Source: Cyanobacteria bacterium UBA11370 (GTDB lineage Bacteria; Cyanobacteriota; Cyanobacteriia; Cyanobacteriales; Coleofasciculaceae). Taken from it: a DNA stretch of 14,069 nucleotides. Location: contig DNGI01000166.1 of the NCBI GenBank assembly GCA_003486645.1, positions 1 to 14,069 of the forward strand, written 5' to 3'. The translations under genes were made by a program, and so were the position numbers. The notes beneath the pieces were generated by a model that was not told the DNA's origin, did no database searches, and was given only the letters and a program-made list of their open reading frames with translations. Below are positions 8,077-14,069 of the stretch, piece by piece. Numbering within the stretch: position 1 is the stretch's first letter; every line of letters begins with the position of its first letter.

Positions 8077-10218
8077 ATGAGTATTATATCAACTTATTCT
8101 GAATTGTCCCACTACTCCACTAATGCCCAAGAGGTACAAGACTTGCTCAAACAGAGTGAAGCAAGATTTCAAACCTTGGTTGCCAATATTCCAGGCGCTG
8201 TCTATCGCTGTGCTTACGACTCAGCTTGGACGATGACGTTTCTAAGTGACGCGATCCAAGATATTTCTGGCTATTTAGCGAGTGAGTTTATTAACAATCG
8301 GATACGCTCCTTTAAGAGTATTATCCATCCTCAAGATCGAGCGAACGTTCAAGAATCAGTTCAACAGAGTGCGATCGCTAAACAACCTTATGCGATTGAG
8401 TACCGAATTGTTAGATCGGAGGGTAGAATTGCTTGGGTTTATGATAAAGGTCAAGCCTTCTACAACGAAAACGGAGAAATTATTGGGCTGGATGGCATAC
8501 TTTTAGACATTACAGATCGTAAACAAACTGAAGCAGAATTGGGTTATACCAGAGCTTTTCTCAACTCTATCGTGGAAAATTTGCCAGTGGGGGTAGTCAT
8601 TAAAGATGCTAAAGAATTGCGGGTAATGTACTGGAATAAAGCCAATGAAGAACTCTTTGGCTATTCCAGAGAAGAAATTCTGGGCAAGAATGATTATGAC
8701 TTTTTACCCAAAGAACAGGCTCGATATTCACGCGCTAAAGATCGACAAGTCTTAACAGGTTGCCAACTCGTTGATATTCCAGAAGCTGCTCTCATGACAC
8801 CTCATCGTGGCGAAAGAATTGTACACACAAAAAAAGTTCCGCTCCTCGATGAAAACGGCATTCCTCGTTACCTTTTAGCCATTAGTGAAGATATCACAGA
8901 ACGCAAGCAATCCGACCAAGCACTGCGGGATTCTGAGAGTTATTATCGTTGTATTGTCGAAACTGCATCCGAAGGAGTTTGGATGTTCGATGCAGACAAT
9001 AAAACCACTTTTGCCAATAGTCGCATGGCAAAAATGTTGGGCTATACCGTAGAAGAAATGGTGGGGCGATCGCTATTTGAATTCATCGATCCGGAATCTC
9101 AAGGACTTGCTCAAACTTATACAGAACGTCGCTGCCAAGGGATTCACGAACGATACAATTTCAAATTTCGCCGTCAAGATGGTTCGGAACTATGGGCAAT
9201 TGTATCAGCTACGCCAATGTTTGATGACCAAGGTCAATTAGTCAGTATCTTAAGGATGATTACTGATATTAGCGATGTCTACGAAGAGCTGCGCTTACGC
9301 AAACAAACTGAGGAAGCGTTACGAGAATCAGAGCGTCAATTAAGAGCTTATAACAACCAGCTTAAACAAACCTTACACCAACTCCAAACCACTCAAACCC
9401 AACTCATTCAAAACGAAAAAATGGCGAGTTTAGGTCAGATGGTAGCTGGGATTGCTCATGAAATTAACAACCCCGTCAGTTTTATCGCTGGAAATGTTAC
9501 TTACGCTAGTGAATATGCGACTGATCTGTTAAATCTACTCCAACTCTACGCGAAACACTATCCAGAACCTGCGCTAGAAATTCAGGATGAAATTGAGTCA
9601 CTTGAGTTAGAGTTTGTGGCTACAGACTTTCCTAAACTTCTGAACTCAATGAAAGAAGGAGCGAACCGCATCCGCCAAATTGTCCTCTCCTTACGCAACT
9701 TTTCCCGCCTCGATGAAGCGGAAATCAAAGAAGTCAATATTCATGAAGGGATTGATAGCACCCTACTTTTATTACAGCATCGGCTTAAAGGAGAATCCGG
9801 GAATTCTGAGATTCAAATCTTCAAAGACTACGGTAAACTTCCCTTAGTTGAATGTTATGCAGGTCAGCTCAATCAAGTATTTATCAATCTCCTAAATAAT
9901 GCAATTGAAGCCCTAGAATCTCAACCTGAACCACGAGTAATTAGGATTCATACCTCAGTTAAGAATGGCAAAGAATCTTCTTCTACTCCCTCTATTATTA
10001 TTCGGATTAGCGATAATGGCTGTGGTATTCCTGAAAACATCCAAAAACTGATTTTTGACCCCTTCTTTACTACTAAACCTATTGGTACAGCCACAGGTTT
10101 AGGGTTGTCTATTTCTCACTCCATTGTTGTTGATAAACATGGGGGTAAATTGACTTGTAATTCTACTCCGAGTCAAGGTGCAGAGTTTGTGATTGAGTTA
10201 CCTGTTCGGCAAAGTTAG
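8077..10218 (+). CDS. Soluble PAS-PAS-PAS histidine kinase
   Basis: A 713-residue sensor histidine kinase with no transmembrane segment or signal peptide, so a cytosolic sensor. Three PAS/PAC units lie at about 28-150, 158-277 and 285-403, each closed by a DITDRKQ- or DITERKQ-like linker (DISD in the third). A coiled coil (about 404-447) leads to the HisKA helix with phospho-acceptor H461 in AGIAHEINNPVSF. The ATPase part shows the N box NQVFINLLNNAIEAL (599-613), DNGCGIP (646-652), DPFFTTKP (661-668) and the GTATGLGLS lid (670-678), so all catalytic motifs are present and it should be active. There is no receiver domain and no response regulator gene nearby, making it an orphan kinase here. 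The signal is not identifiable; no Cys/His heme or chromophore site stands out. It converges with the next gene, stop to stop 25 bp apart. Confidence 0.95.
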   Translation: MSIISTYSELSHYSTNAQEVQDLLKQSEARFQTLVANIPGAVYRCAYDSAWTMTFLSDAIQDISGYLASEFINNRIRSFKSIIHPQDRANVQESVQQSAIAKQPYAIEYRIVRSEGRIAWVYDKGQAFYNENGEIIGLDGILLDITDRKQTEAELGYTRAFLNSIVENLPVGVVIKDAKELRVMYWNKANEELFGYSREEILGKNDYDFLPKEQARYSRAKDRQVLTGCQLVDIPEAALMTPHRGERIVHTKKVPLLDENGIPRYLLAISEDITERKQSDQALRDSESYYRCIVETASEGVWMFDADNKTTFANSRMAKMLGYTVEEMVGRSLFEFIDPESQGLAQTYTERRCQGIHERYNFKFRRQDGSELWAIVSATPMFDDQGQLVSILRMITDISDVYEELRLRKQTEEALRESERQLRAYNNQLKQTLHQLQTTQTQLIQNEKMASLGQMVAGIAHEINNPVSFIAGNVTYASEYATDLLNLLQLYAKHYPEPALEIQDEIESLELEFVATDFPKLLNSMKEGANRIRQIVLSLRNFSRLDEAEIKEVNIHEGIDSTLLLLQHRLKGESGNSEIQIFKDYGKLPLVECYAGQLNQVFINLLNNAIEALESQPEPRVIRIHTSVKNGKESSSTPSIIIRISDNGCGIPENIQKLIFDPFFTTKPIGTATGLGLSISHSIVVDKHGGKLTCNSTPSQGAEFVIELPVRQS

Positions 10219-10243
10219 TCAAAGCTGACGGAAATAGTTGAAT

Positions 10244-11104
10244 TTATACCGCAATTAGCAGCCGCTCCCGTAGTTCTGCAATAGTCCAGGCATTTTCAGC
10301 TAGTTGGAGCAATACTTCTAGCAAAGATGGATGAATTGTAACGGTGAACTGCTTTTGATTTAGCCAGTCAAGTGACTTGATCACCGCCGCCATATCACCC
10401 TTCTTATAAACTGGGTGAAGATGTTCATCAAAAAATTGCATCGCGTCGTCATTGTAAATCAGTACTTGATTTCCTAAAGAAAGTGGTCGATAGTTGTATA
10501 TCCCACCTTTAGAAAAATGGTTTTTGTAGAAGAGAAGTACTTTTCTGAGAAGATAGGGCTTCAGGCTTTTGAGAGGGTTTTGCTTGCCATCAGACATATT
10601 TTTATAACCCTGTAGCTGTAGCAATTGTGCAAAAGTATATAGTTTTCCCTTGCGTCCACTTGAATCAGCCGTTAACTCTGGAACAACAACTTTTTCGCGT
10701 TCCAAAGAACGTATCTGATTTATAGTTAAATTTGTTAACTGGCAGACTTGAGATCGAGCCAAAATCAAGGTTGTGTTGAAAGTTACTTGGCGACCATCTG
10801 GAAACGTCAGAGATATGCGGTGATGGCTCGGCGTTTTGTCCGGAGGGACTTCCACCTGTTGTGTAACTTGAACAGGAACTGAGATCTGACAGGTATTTTC
10901 CCCCTTAGCCGTCATTTGAGCAGCCAGAAGATCATTTTGCTGATCAACCCAAGCATCTCCCGTTTGGAACGTAACCATTGCACCATTAGGGATTTGGTAG
11001 ATCGCATTAGGATCATTGATTGAGGAATTAATGTGAGCGAAGAAGGCATCAAGGTTAGCAGATCCCAAACGACTCCGTTCGCTATCGGTTAAGTTCAGCT
11101 TCAT
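10244..11104 (-). CDS. Unrecognised protein with MerR-like HTH, second gene of a pair
   Basis: A 286-residue protein I cannot assign to a named family. Residues about 1-62 (DAFFAHINSSINDPNAIYQIPNGAMVTF...NDLLAAQ) loosely recall small antitoxin-like proteins (DUF5647 type). A beta-rich part (70-115) contains RISLTFPDGRQVTFN. Residues 119-168 (QVCQLTNLTINQIRSLEREKVV...GKLYTFAQLLQL) look like a MerR-superfamily helix-turn-helix, where a small polar wing normally follows. The C-terminal 110 residues are mainly helical, with Lys/Tyr-rich and Leu-rich stretches. The start ATG lies inside the end of the 115-residue gene (23-bp overlap, different frame), indicating translational coupling. A DNA-binding or autoregulatory role is inferred. 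No membrane segment or signal peptide is visible. Confidence 0.75.
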   Translation of the reverse strand: MKLNLTDSERSRLGSANLDAFFAHINSSINDPNAIYQIPNGAMVTFQTGDAWVDQQNDLLAAQMTAKGENTCQISVPVQVTQQVEVPPDKTPSHHRISLTFPDGRQVTFNTTLILARSQVCQLTNLTINQIRSLEREKVVVPELTADSSGRKGKLYTFAQLLQLQGYKNMSDGKQNPLKSLKPYLLRKVLLFYKNHFSKGGIYNYRPLSLGNQVLIYNDDAMQFFDEHLHPVYKKGDMAAVIKSLDWLNQKQFTVTIHPSLLEVLLQLAENAWTIAELRERLLIAV

Positions 11105-11429
11105 AGCGTTGCCTCTCTTGCTCCCAACGTTCTCTGATTAGCTGCTGTGCTTCTATCATATTCCGTTTATCATCTCCGTAATCGAAAAGCCACTCCTTGC
11201 GCTTGCTGCCATCCGGTGAAAGAATATCTAAGTGAGGACGCTCATGAAAGTCGTCAGCTCTGAACACTGCCATCCACTCATCATTCTCACCGAATCTACA
11301 CTCCAACTGAAAGGTATAGGTAGGGCGCGAGCTAGGGCGAGTCTTCACTCGTACACGTAAGCGATCTCGATCTGTCAGCAGAGCTAAGTATTCGACATCA
11401 AAGTCTTGTTGTTGAGCATCCTTGGGCAT
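11082..11429 (-). CDS. Small unrecognised protein, first gene of overlapping pair
   Basis: A 115-residue, charged protein with no signal peptide or membrane helix. The centre shows a beta-strand pattern ending in EWMAVFRADDFHERPHLDI, then SPDGSKRKEW, and the C-terminus is an amphipathic Arg/Glu helix (MIEAQQLIRERWEQERQRY). The order W-x4-R-x-D-x2-H-x3-H-x-D-x4-PDG-x2-K-x-W (W52 to W80) reminds me of small TumE/DUF6516- or DUF7718-like proteins, some of which are toxins paired with an HTH antitoxin. I could not confirm this. It precedes and overlaps the HTH gene by 23 bp. A perfect palindrome (11473-11482) lies 44 bp upstream of its ATG. No Shine-Dalgarno is evident. Confidence 0.72.
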   Translation of the reverse strand: MPKDAQQQDFDVEYLALLTDRDRLRVRVKTRPSSRPTYTFQLECRFGENDEWMAVFRADDFHERPHLDILSPDGSKRKEWLFDYGDDKRNMIEAQQLIRERWEQERQRYEAELNR

Positions 11430-11472
11430 AAGTTATATCAATTCCGGTTGCACCTGAATCAAAGATTGATAT

Positions 11473-11482
11473 CCTTATAAGG
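11473..11482. promoter_or_regulatory. Palindrome CCTTATAAGG upstream of the small-protein/HTH pair
   Basis: A perfect 10-bp palindrome whose centre (TTATAA) could overlap a -10 region, 44 bp before the ATG at 11429. Position fits an operator for the HTH partner, but only symmetry and location support it. Confidence 0.3.
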
Positions 11483-11550
11483 TTGAGAATGATTGCAGCC
11501 ATTGGATTTCCTCGGAAGCGATTTTTTTTGCCGACTAAAGGAGGGCATAA

Positions 11551-11617
11551 GAGGGAAAGGTTAAAGGGAAAAGGAAAACACAAAGATTCTTTCCCTATTA
11601 TCCTTTGACCTTTCTCC
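11551..11617. repeat. Imperfect inverted repeat, A/G-rich arm and C/T-rich arm (family copy 1)
   Basis: The left arm (GAGGGAAAGGTTAAAGGG...) is largely complementary to the right arm (...CTATTATCCTTTGACCTTTCTCC). It lies 60 bp past the stop of map on the - strand and could act as a transcription end. Its right arm closely matches that of the element at 12631-12699, sharing ATTATCCTTT, so both are copies of one dispersed spacer element. Confidence 0.6.
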
Positions 11618-11663
11618 AACTCAAGAACCAGTGTAGGGTGCTTATCCGAGCAATATTGTCTTC

Positions 11664-11676
11664 ACTCCCCACTCCA
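11664..11676. repeat. Two-copy CACTCCC heptamer repeat (second unit incomplete)
   Basis: CACTCCC followed by CACTCC directly abuts the stop codon of map. It is the same heptamer family, in the same orientation, as 7807-7820. Confidence 0.6.
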
Positions 11677-12465
11677 TCAAGCCGATTTAATCTGAGCTTG
11701 TTCTTCAGGTAAGGTAAGAATTTCCACACCATCAGAAGTAACAACTACGGTATGCTCAAATTGGGCAGAAAGCTTGCGATCTTTCGTCAGAGCAGTCCAC
11801 TTATCAGCAAGAACCTCAACTTCCCACGTACCTACGTTAATCATCGGCTCAATGGTAAATACCATACCAGGGCGTAAGCGTTTTCCTTTACCCCTAGTGC
11901 CATAATGAGGAATCTGAGGAGCCGTATGGAAGATGCGGTTAACACCATGTCCCACAAAGTCTCTGACTACAGAAAAACCATGGCTTTCTGCGTATTCCTG
12001 AATCGCTGCTCCAATGTCTCCAATACGTCCCCCCGGCTTGACAGCAGCAATACCTCGCATCATACATTCATAAGTCACTTCGACCAGCTTTTTAGCCGTT
12101 GGTGAGGGTGTACCGACAAAGAACGTTTTGGAGGTATCGCCGTGATAGCCATCAACAATTGGGGTTACGTCAATATTGATGATGTCCCCATCTTTGAGAA
12201 TCTGCTTGGCGTTGGGGATACCGTGACATACCACTTCATTAACACTGGTACAGATAGATTTGGGGAAGTCGTGGTAGCCAAGAGGAGCGCTTTTAGCCCC
12301 ATGTTCCTGAGTCCAGCGTTCGGCTTCATCATTGAGTTCCAGGGTACTCACTCCCGGTTTAACCATCGGTTCGAGATGATCTAAGAGTTTTGCAGCTAAA
12401 CGTCCAGCTTGACGCATCTTGGCTATTTCTCTGCTGGATAGGAGAATAATTGTTTCAGGTGGCAT
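11677..12465 (-). CDS. map: Type I methionine aminopeptidase
   Basis: A 262-residue enzyme that removes the initiator Met from nascent cytosolic proteins. The pita-bread metal centre is complete: D99 (NIDVT), D110 (GDTSKTF), H173 (GHGVNRIFH), E206 (TIEPM) and E237 (FEHTV), plus the substrate-side H81 (VCHGIPN). These are exactly +2 relative to E. coli numbering (D97, D108, H171, E204, E235, H79). Length is typical for bacterial type Ia without an N-terminal zinc-finger extension. The start ATG at 12465 has only a weak upstream AACGG. It stands alone on the - strand, 252 bp from the next gene. Cyanobacteria often carry several map paralogues, so this need not be the essential housekeeping copy. 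Confidence 0.97.
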   Translation of the reverse strand: MPPETIILLSSREIAKMRQAGRLAAKLLDHLEPMVKPGVSTLELNDEAERWTQEHGAKSAPLGYHDFPKSICTSVNEVVCHGIPNAKQILKDGDIINIDVTPIVDGYHGDTSKTFFVGTPSPTAKKLVEVTYECMMRGIAAVKPGGRIGDIGAAIQEYAESHGFSVVRDFVGHGVNRIFHTAPQIPHYGTRGKGKRLRPGMVFTIEPMINVGTWEVEVLADKWTALTKDRKLSAQFEHTVVVTSDGVEILTLPEEQAQIKSA

Positions 12466-12630
12466 CCGTTTTTATGTTCTTGATTTCCCTAAAGGTGTGA
12501 GGAGTATTGATCTCATGTATTCACTTTAATCAACAATCCTCCTAAAAGGGGCATACTAACCCTAAGCTGCCTGTAGTTTGACATTGCCTGTTTAAAAACG
12601 TGACAGCTTAAGGCGCAATCCGGATTGGTT

Positions 12631-12699
12631 AAGGAGGAAAGGGCAAAGAGCAAAGAAAAAGATCAACAACCTTTCCCCATTATCCTTTCACTATTTCCT
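12631..12699. repeat. Imperfect inverted repeat (family copy 2)
   Basis: A purine-rich arm (GGAGGAAAGGGCAAAGAG...) faces a pyrimidine-rich arm (CCTTTCCCCATTATCCTTTC...). It lies just 19 bp past the stop of the aspartic-protease gene, in the same relation to that gene as copy 1 (11551-11617) has to map. Confidence 0.55.
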
Positions 12700-12717
12700 G
12701 ATTCGAGCCATATTGGC

Positions 12718-13653
12718 TTAACGCGAGTGAAATTCAACGACATTTTGCCGAATTACAACATCGTAGTTACTGAAGAAGTCTTGACCAAGCAGTCCCAAAT
12801 CTAGATCGGAACCACCAATTGCCAGTTGAAAATCCGGTTTGACGGCTCCTCCAACAGCAATAGACTTGACTTTAGCAACAGCAAACTTAACATCTTTTTC
12901 ACTAGCCGTATTGGCTGTTATTTCACCCTCTGACACAACACCAAGTTTCTGAGCCATTGCTTGGGTAATGACTGTACCGCTAGCGCCTGTATCGACGATC
13001 ATTTCAAATGTTTGTTCACCATTGAAGGTAACGTCAATAACTGGCGTTTTACCAACACGGCGTTTAATGGGAGCTTTAAATACGGTTGCTTTAGTAGAAT
13101 CGGATTCGGATTCGGTTCCGGATTTCAGCGTATTGTTGCTGTCAATTAAGGCGGAATTCCCGGGTTGGTTGACGGTTCCGGTTGCTATGGTAATTTGTGC
13201 ATCGGAAGGAGGACGGAATCGGGCGGCTTGTTGTTTAGCGGTGTTCAAACGGCTTTGATATTCGCCTATTTTAGATTGGGCACTCGCGTAATTAGGGTTA
13301 GAAGAGGGTATTACTTTTAATAAATTAATGGCTTCTTGCCAGCGAGCGATCGCCAATTGCCAATCATCGGCAGATTGGGCAGACTGAGCAATTAAAGTCG
13401 CACCCTCAGCCGCATCAAGTGCTTGTTGATAAGCTTCCTGTGGGTTAATTTTCGGTTGGCTACGTGGTGTTGGAGTGACTTCGGGATTAACTGAGGGTTG
13501 AGCGGTTGGACTAGGAGTTGAAGAGACAGCAATTGGCTTTGAAGATTCATTAGGTTGCCATAAAGCCGTCATCTGGCTACAGCCTGAATTGATCAACGCT
13601 AGAGCGCTTGAAAGGACTACGATGAAGGTACGATGGGAAGAAGGCATGGGCAT
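12718..13653 (-). CDS. Retropepsin-like aspartic protease, predicted lipoprotein
   Basis: A 311-residue exported protein. The N-terminus has a short basic start, a hydrophobic stretch (IVVLSSALALI) and a Cys at 25 in LINSGC, a lipobox with an unusual Asn at -3, so membrane anchoring is likely but not certain. A Pro/Ser/Thr-rich linker (35-70) follows. A helical, TPR-like region (about 71-145) contains the DDWQLAIARWQEAINLL pattern. A second linker leads to a clan AA domain with catalytic VDTGASGTVIT (D221) and LGLLGQDFF (287-294). Such single-lobe enzymes act as dimers. Here the site probably faces the periplasm or cell surface. Substrate is unknown. Start choice between ATG at 13653 and at 13647 (two residues apart) is arbitrary. 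Confidence 0.9.
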   Translation of the reverse strand: MPMPSSHRTFIVVLSSALALINSGCSQMTALWQPNESSKPIAVSSTPSPTAQPSVNPEVTPTPRSQPKINPQEAYQQALDAAEGATLIAQSAQSADDWQLAIARWQEAINLLKVIPSSNPNYASAQSKIGEYQSRLNTAKQQAARFRPPSDAQITIATGTVNQPGNSALIDSNNTLKSGTESESDSTKATVFKAPIKRRVGKTPVIDVTFNGEQTFEMIVDTGASGTVITQAMAQKLGVVSEGEITANTASEKDVKFAVAKVKSIAVGGAVKPDFQLAIGGSDLDLGLLGQDFFSNYDVVIRQNVVEFHSR

Positions 13654-14069
13654 AAATTGCTCATGAACTATCTATAGCTGACACACTATAACTGTACACA
13701 TACCAGACCAAAAAAAATAGGTTACTACAAGTCGAGAATTGTCAAGATCAATTTTGTCACACCTCTCTAATTCGCAACTGATCTTGCATAATACCTACCA
13801 ATCTGTGATTCTATACTCTTAATAAGACTCTAGCAATTTGCACTCATCGATTCATCATTCTAGGGATACAGATAATTCCTGTGTTATTAGGGTGTGATTA
13901 GCTAGAACGTGTAAAACAGATTTCCTCATAGCTCCACTGTCCCAGGCTGATGAAGTCGGGGATTTTTTTTGAAGGTTGTGTATCTGCTTTGATCTCACAT
14001 TCGGCGGATATTTAGGTAAATTGAATAATCAAAAAATAATCCTAAACCCCGACTTCATCAGCCTGGGAC
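13654..14069. other. 416-bp terminal region without a recognisable gene
   Basis: I see no coding region on either strand and no tRNA or known cyanobacterial small RNA. Promoter elements for the aspartic-protease gene should lie near 13660-13720 (AT-rich, with TATAG-type hexamers on the - strand), but none is convincing. The last 131 bp form the inverted-repeat structure listed separately. Confidence 0.5.
13939..14069. repeat. Perfect 23-bp inverted repeats flanking 85 bp
   Basis: Bases 13939-13961 and 14047-14069 are exact reverse complements over 23 bp (outer bases GTCCCAGGCT / AGCCTGGGAC). Inside, each arm continues as a T-rich stretch when read inward: ATTTTTTTTGA on the left, and TTTAGG then ATTATTTTTTGA on the right copy. 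So the similarity extends beyond the perfect core with a 6-bp insertion. This fits the ends of a MITE or small insertion-sequence derivative, or two head-to-head copies of a dispersed repeat. The right arm ends exactly at the window end, so the element may extend further. Confidence 0.85.

Noticed and set aside
11398..11619. 73-residue - strand reading frame upstream of the small-protein gene
   Set aside because: It runs through a dispersed inverted repeat and overlaps the 115-residue gene out of frame, with no recognisable features.
12563..12610. TAAGCTG/CAGCTTA 7-bp inverted repeat
   Set aside because: Short arms 34 bp apart, easily chance in a 252-bp spacer.
13939..13970. Rho-independent terminator before the T8 run
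   Set aside because: The bases directly before the T-run do not form a good local GC hairpin; the complementary arm is 85 bp away.
13939..14069. CRISPR array
   Set aside because: Only two copies, and they are inverted rather than direct.

Overview
The window looks like a piece of a filamentous-type cyanobacterial chromosome or draft contig. GCGATCGC (HIP1) octamers occur seven times in 14 kb (1126, 1343, 3561, 4095, 8371, 9066, 13346). Heptamer tandem repeats occur in spacers. The protein families (DUF4058, AAA_35-type ATPases, multi-GAF proteins, PAS histidine kinases, a PEP-CTERM protein, a retropepsin-like lipoprotein) are typical of that phylum. Genus cannot be told from the sequence alone. 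Both ends lie in repeats (a heptamer repeat at base 1, a perfect 23-bp inverted-repeat arm ending exactly at base 14069), which is what an assembly broken at repeats would look like.

Left block (1-6682, all + strand): four closely spaced genes. The first is the C-terminal part, or all, of an AAA_35-type ATPase. The second is a DUF4058 protein with a Uma2/PD-(D/E)XK-like residue pattern, preceded by twelve CCAACAA-type heptamers. The third is a Clp/crotonase-fold serine protease of the serine-dehydrogenase-proteinase (SDH) type. The fourth is a 1151-residue AAA_35 ATPase fused to four GAF domains in an A-B-A-B order, at least one with a complete NKFDE signature. That protein ends abruptly just after GAF4, about 50 bp before an 86-bp inverted-repeat (MITE-like) element. 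Two nucleotide-sensing ATPases bracketing a nuclease-like and a protease gene make this the best candidate in the window for an undescribed multi-gene system. The link is inferred from order and strand only.

Middle block (6833-10218): a PEP-CTERM secreted protein on the - strand, a 629-bp divergent spacer full of palindromes and one heptamer repeat, then a soluble three-PAS histidine kinase on the + strand with no response regulator nearby.

Right block (10244-13653, all - strand): a two-gene overlapping unit encoding a 115-residue small protein and a 286-residue protein with a MerR-like helix-turn-helix, resembling a regulatory or toxin-antitoxin pair. It is followed leftward-to-rightward on the map by a complete type I methionine aminopeptidase (map) and a predicted lipoprotein with a DTGAS aspartic-protease motif. 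Related A/G-rich and C/T-rich imperfect inverted repeats sit just 3' of the last two genes. The last 416 bp hold no recognisable gene but end in a 131-bp inverted-repeat structure.
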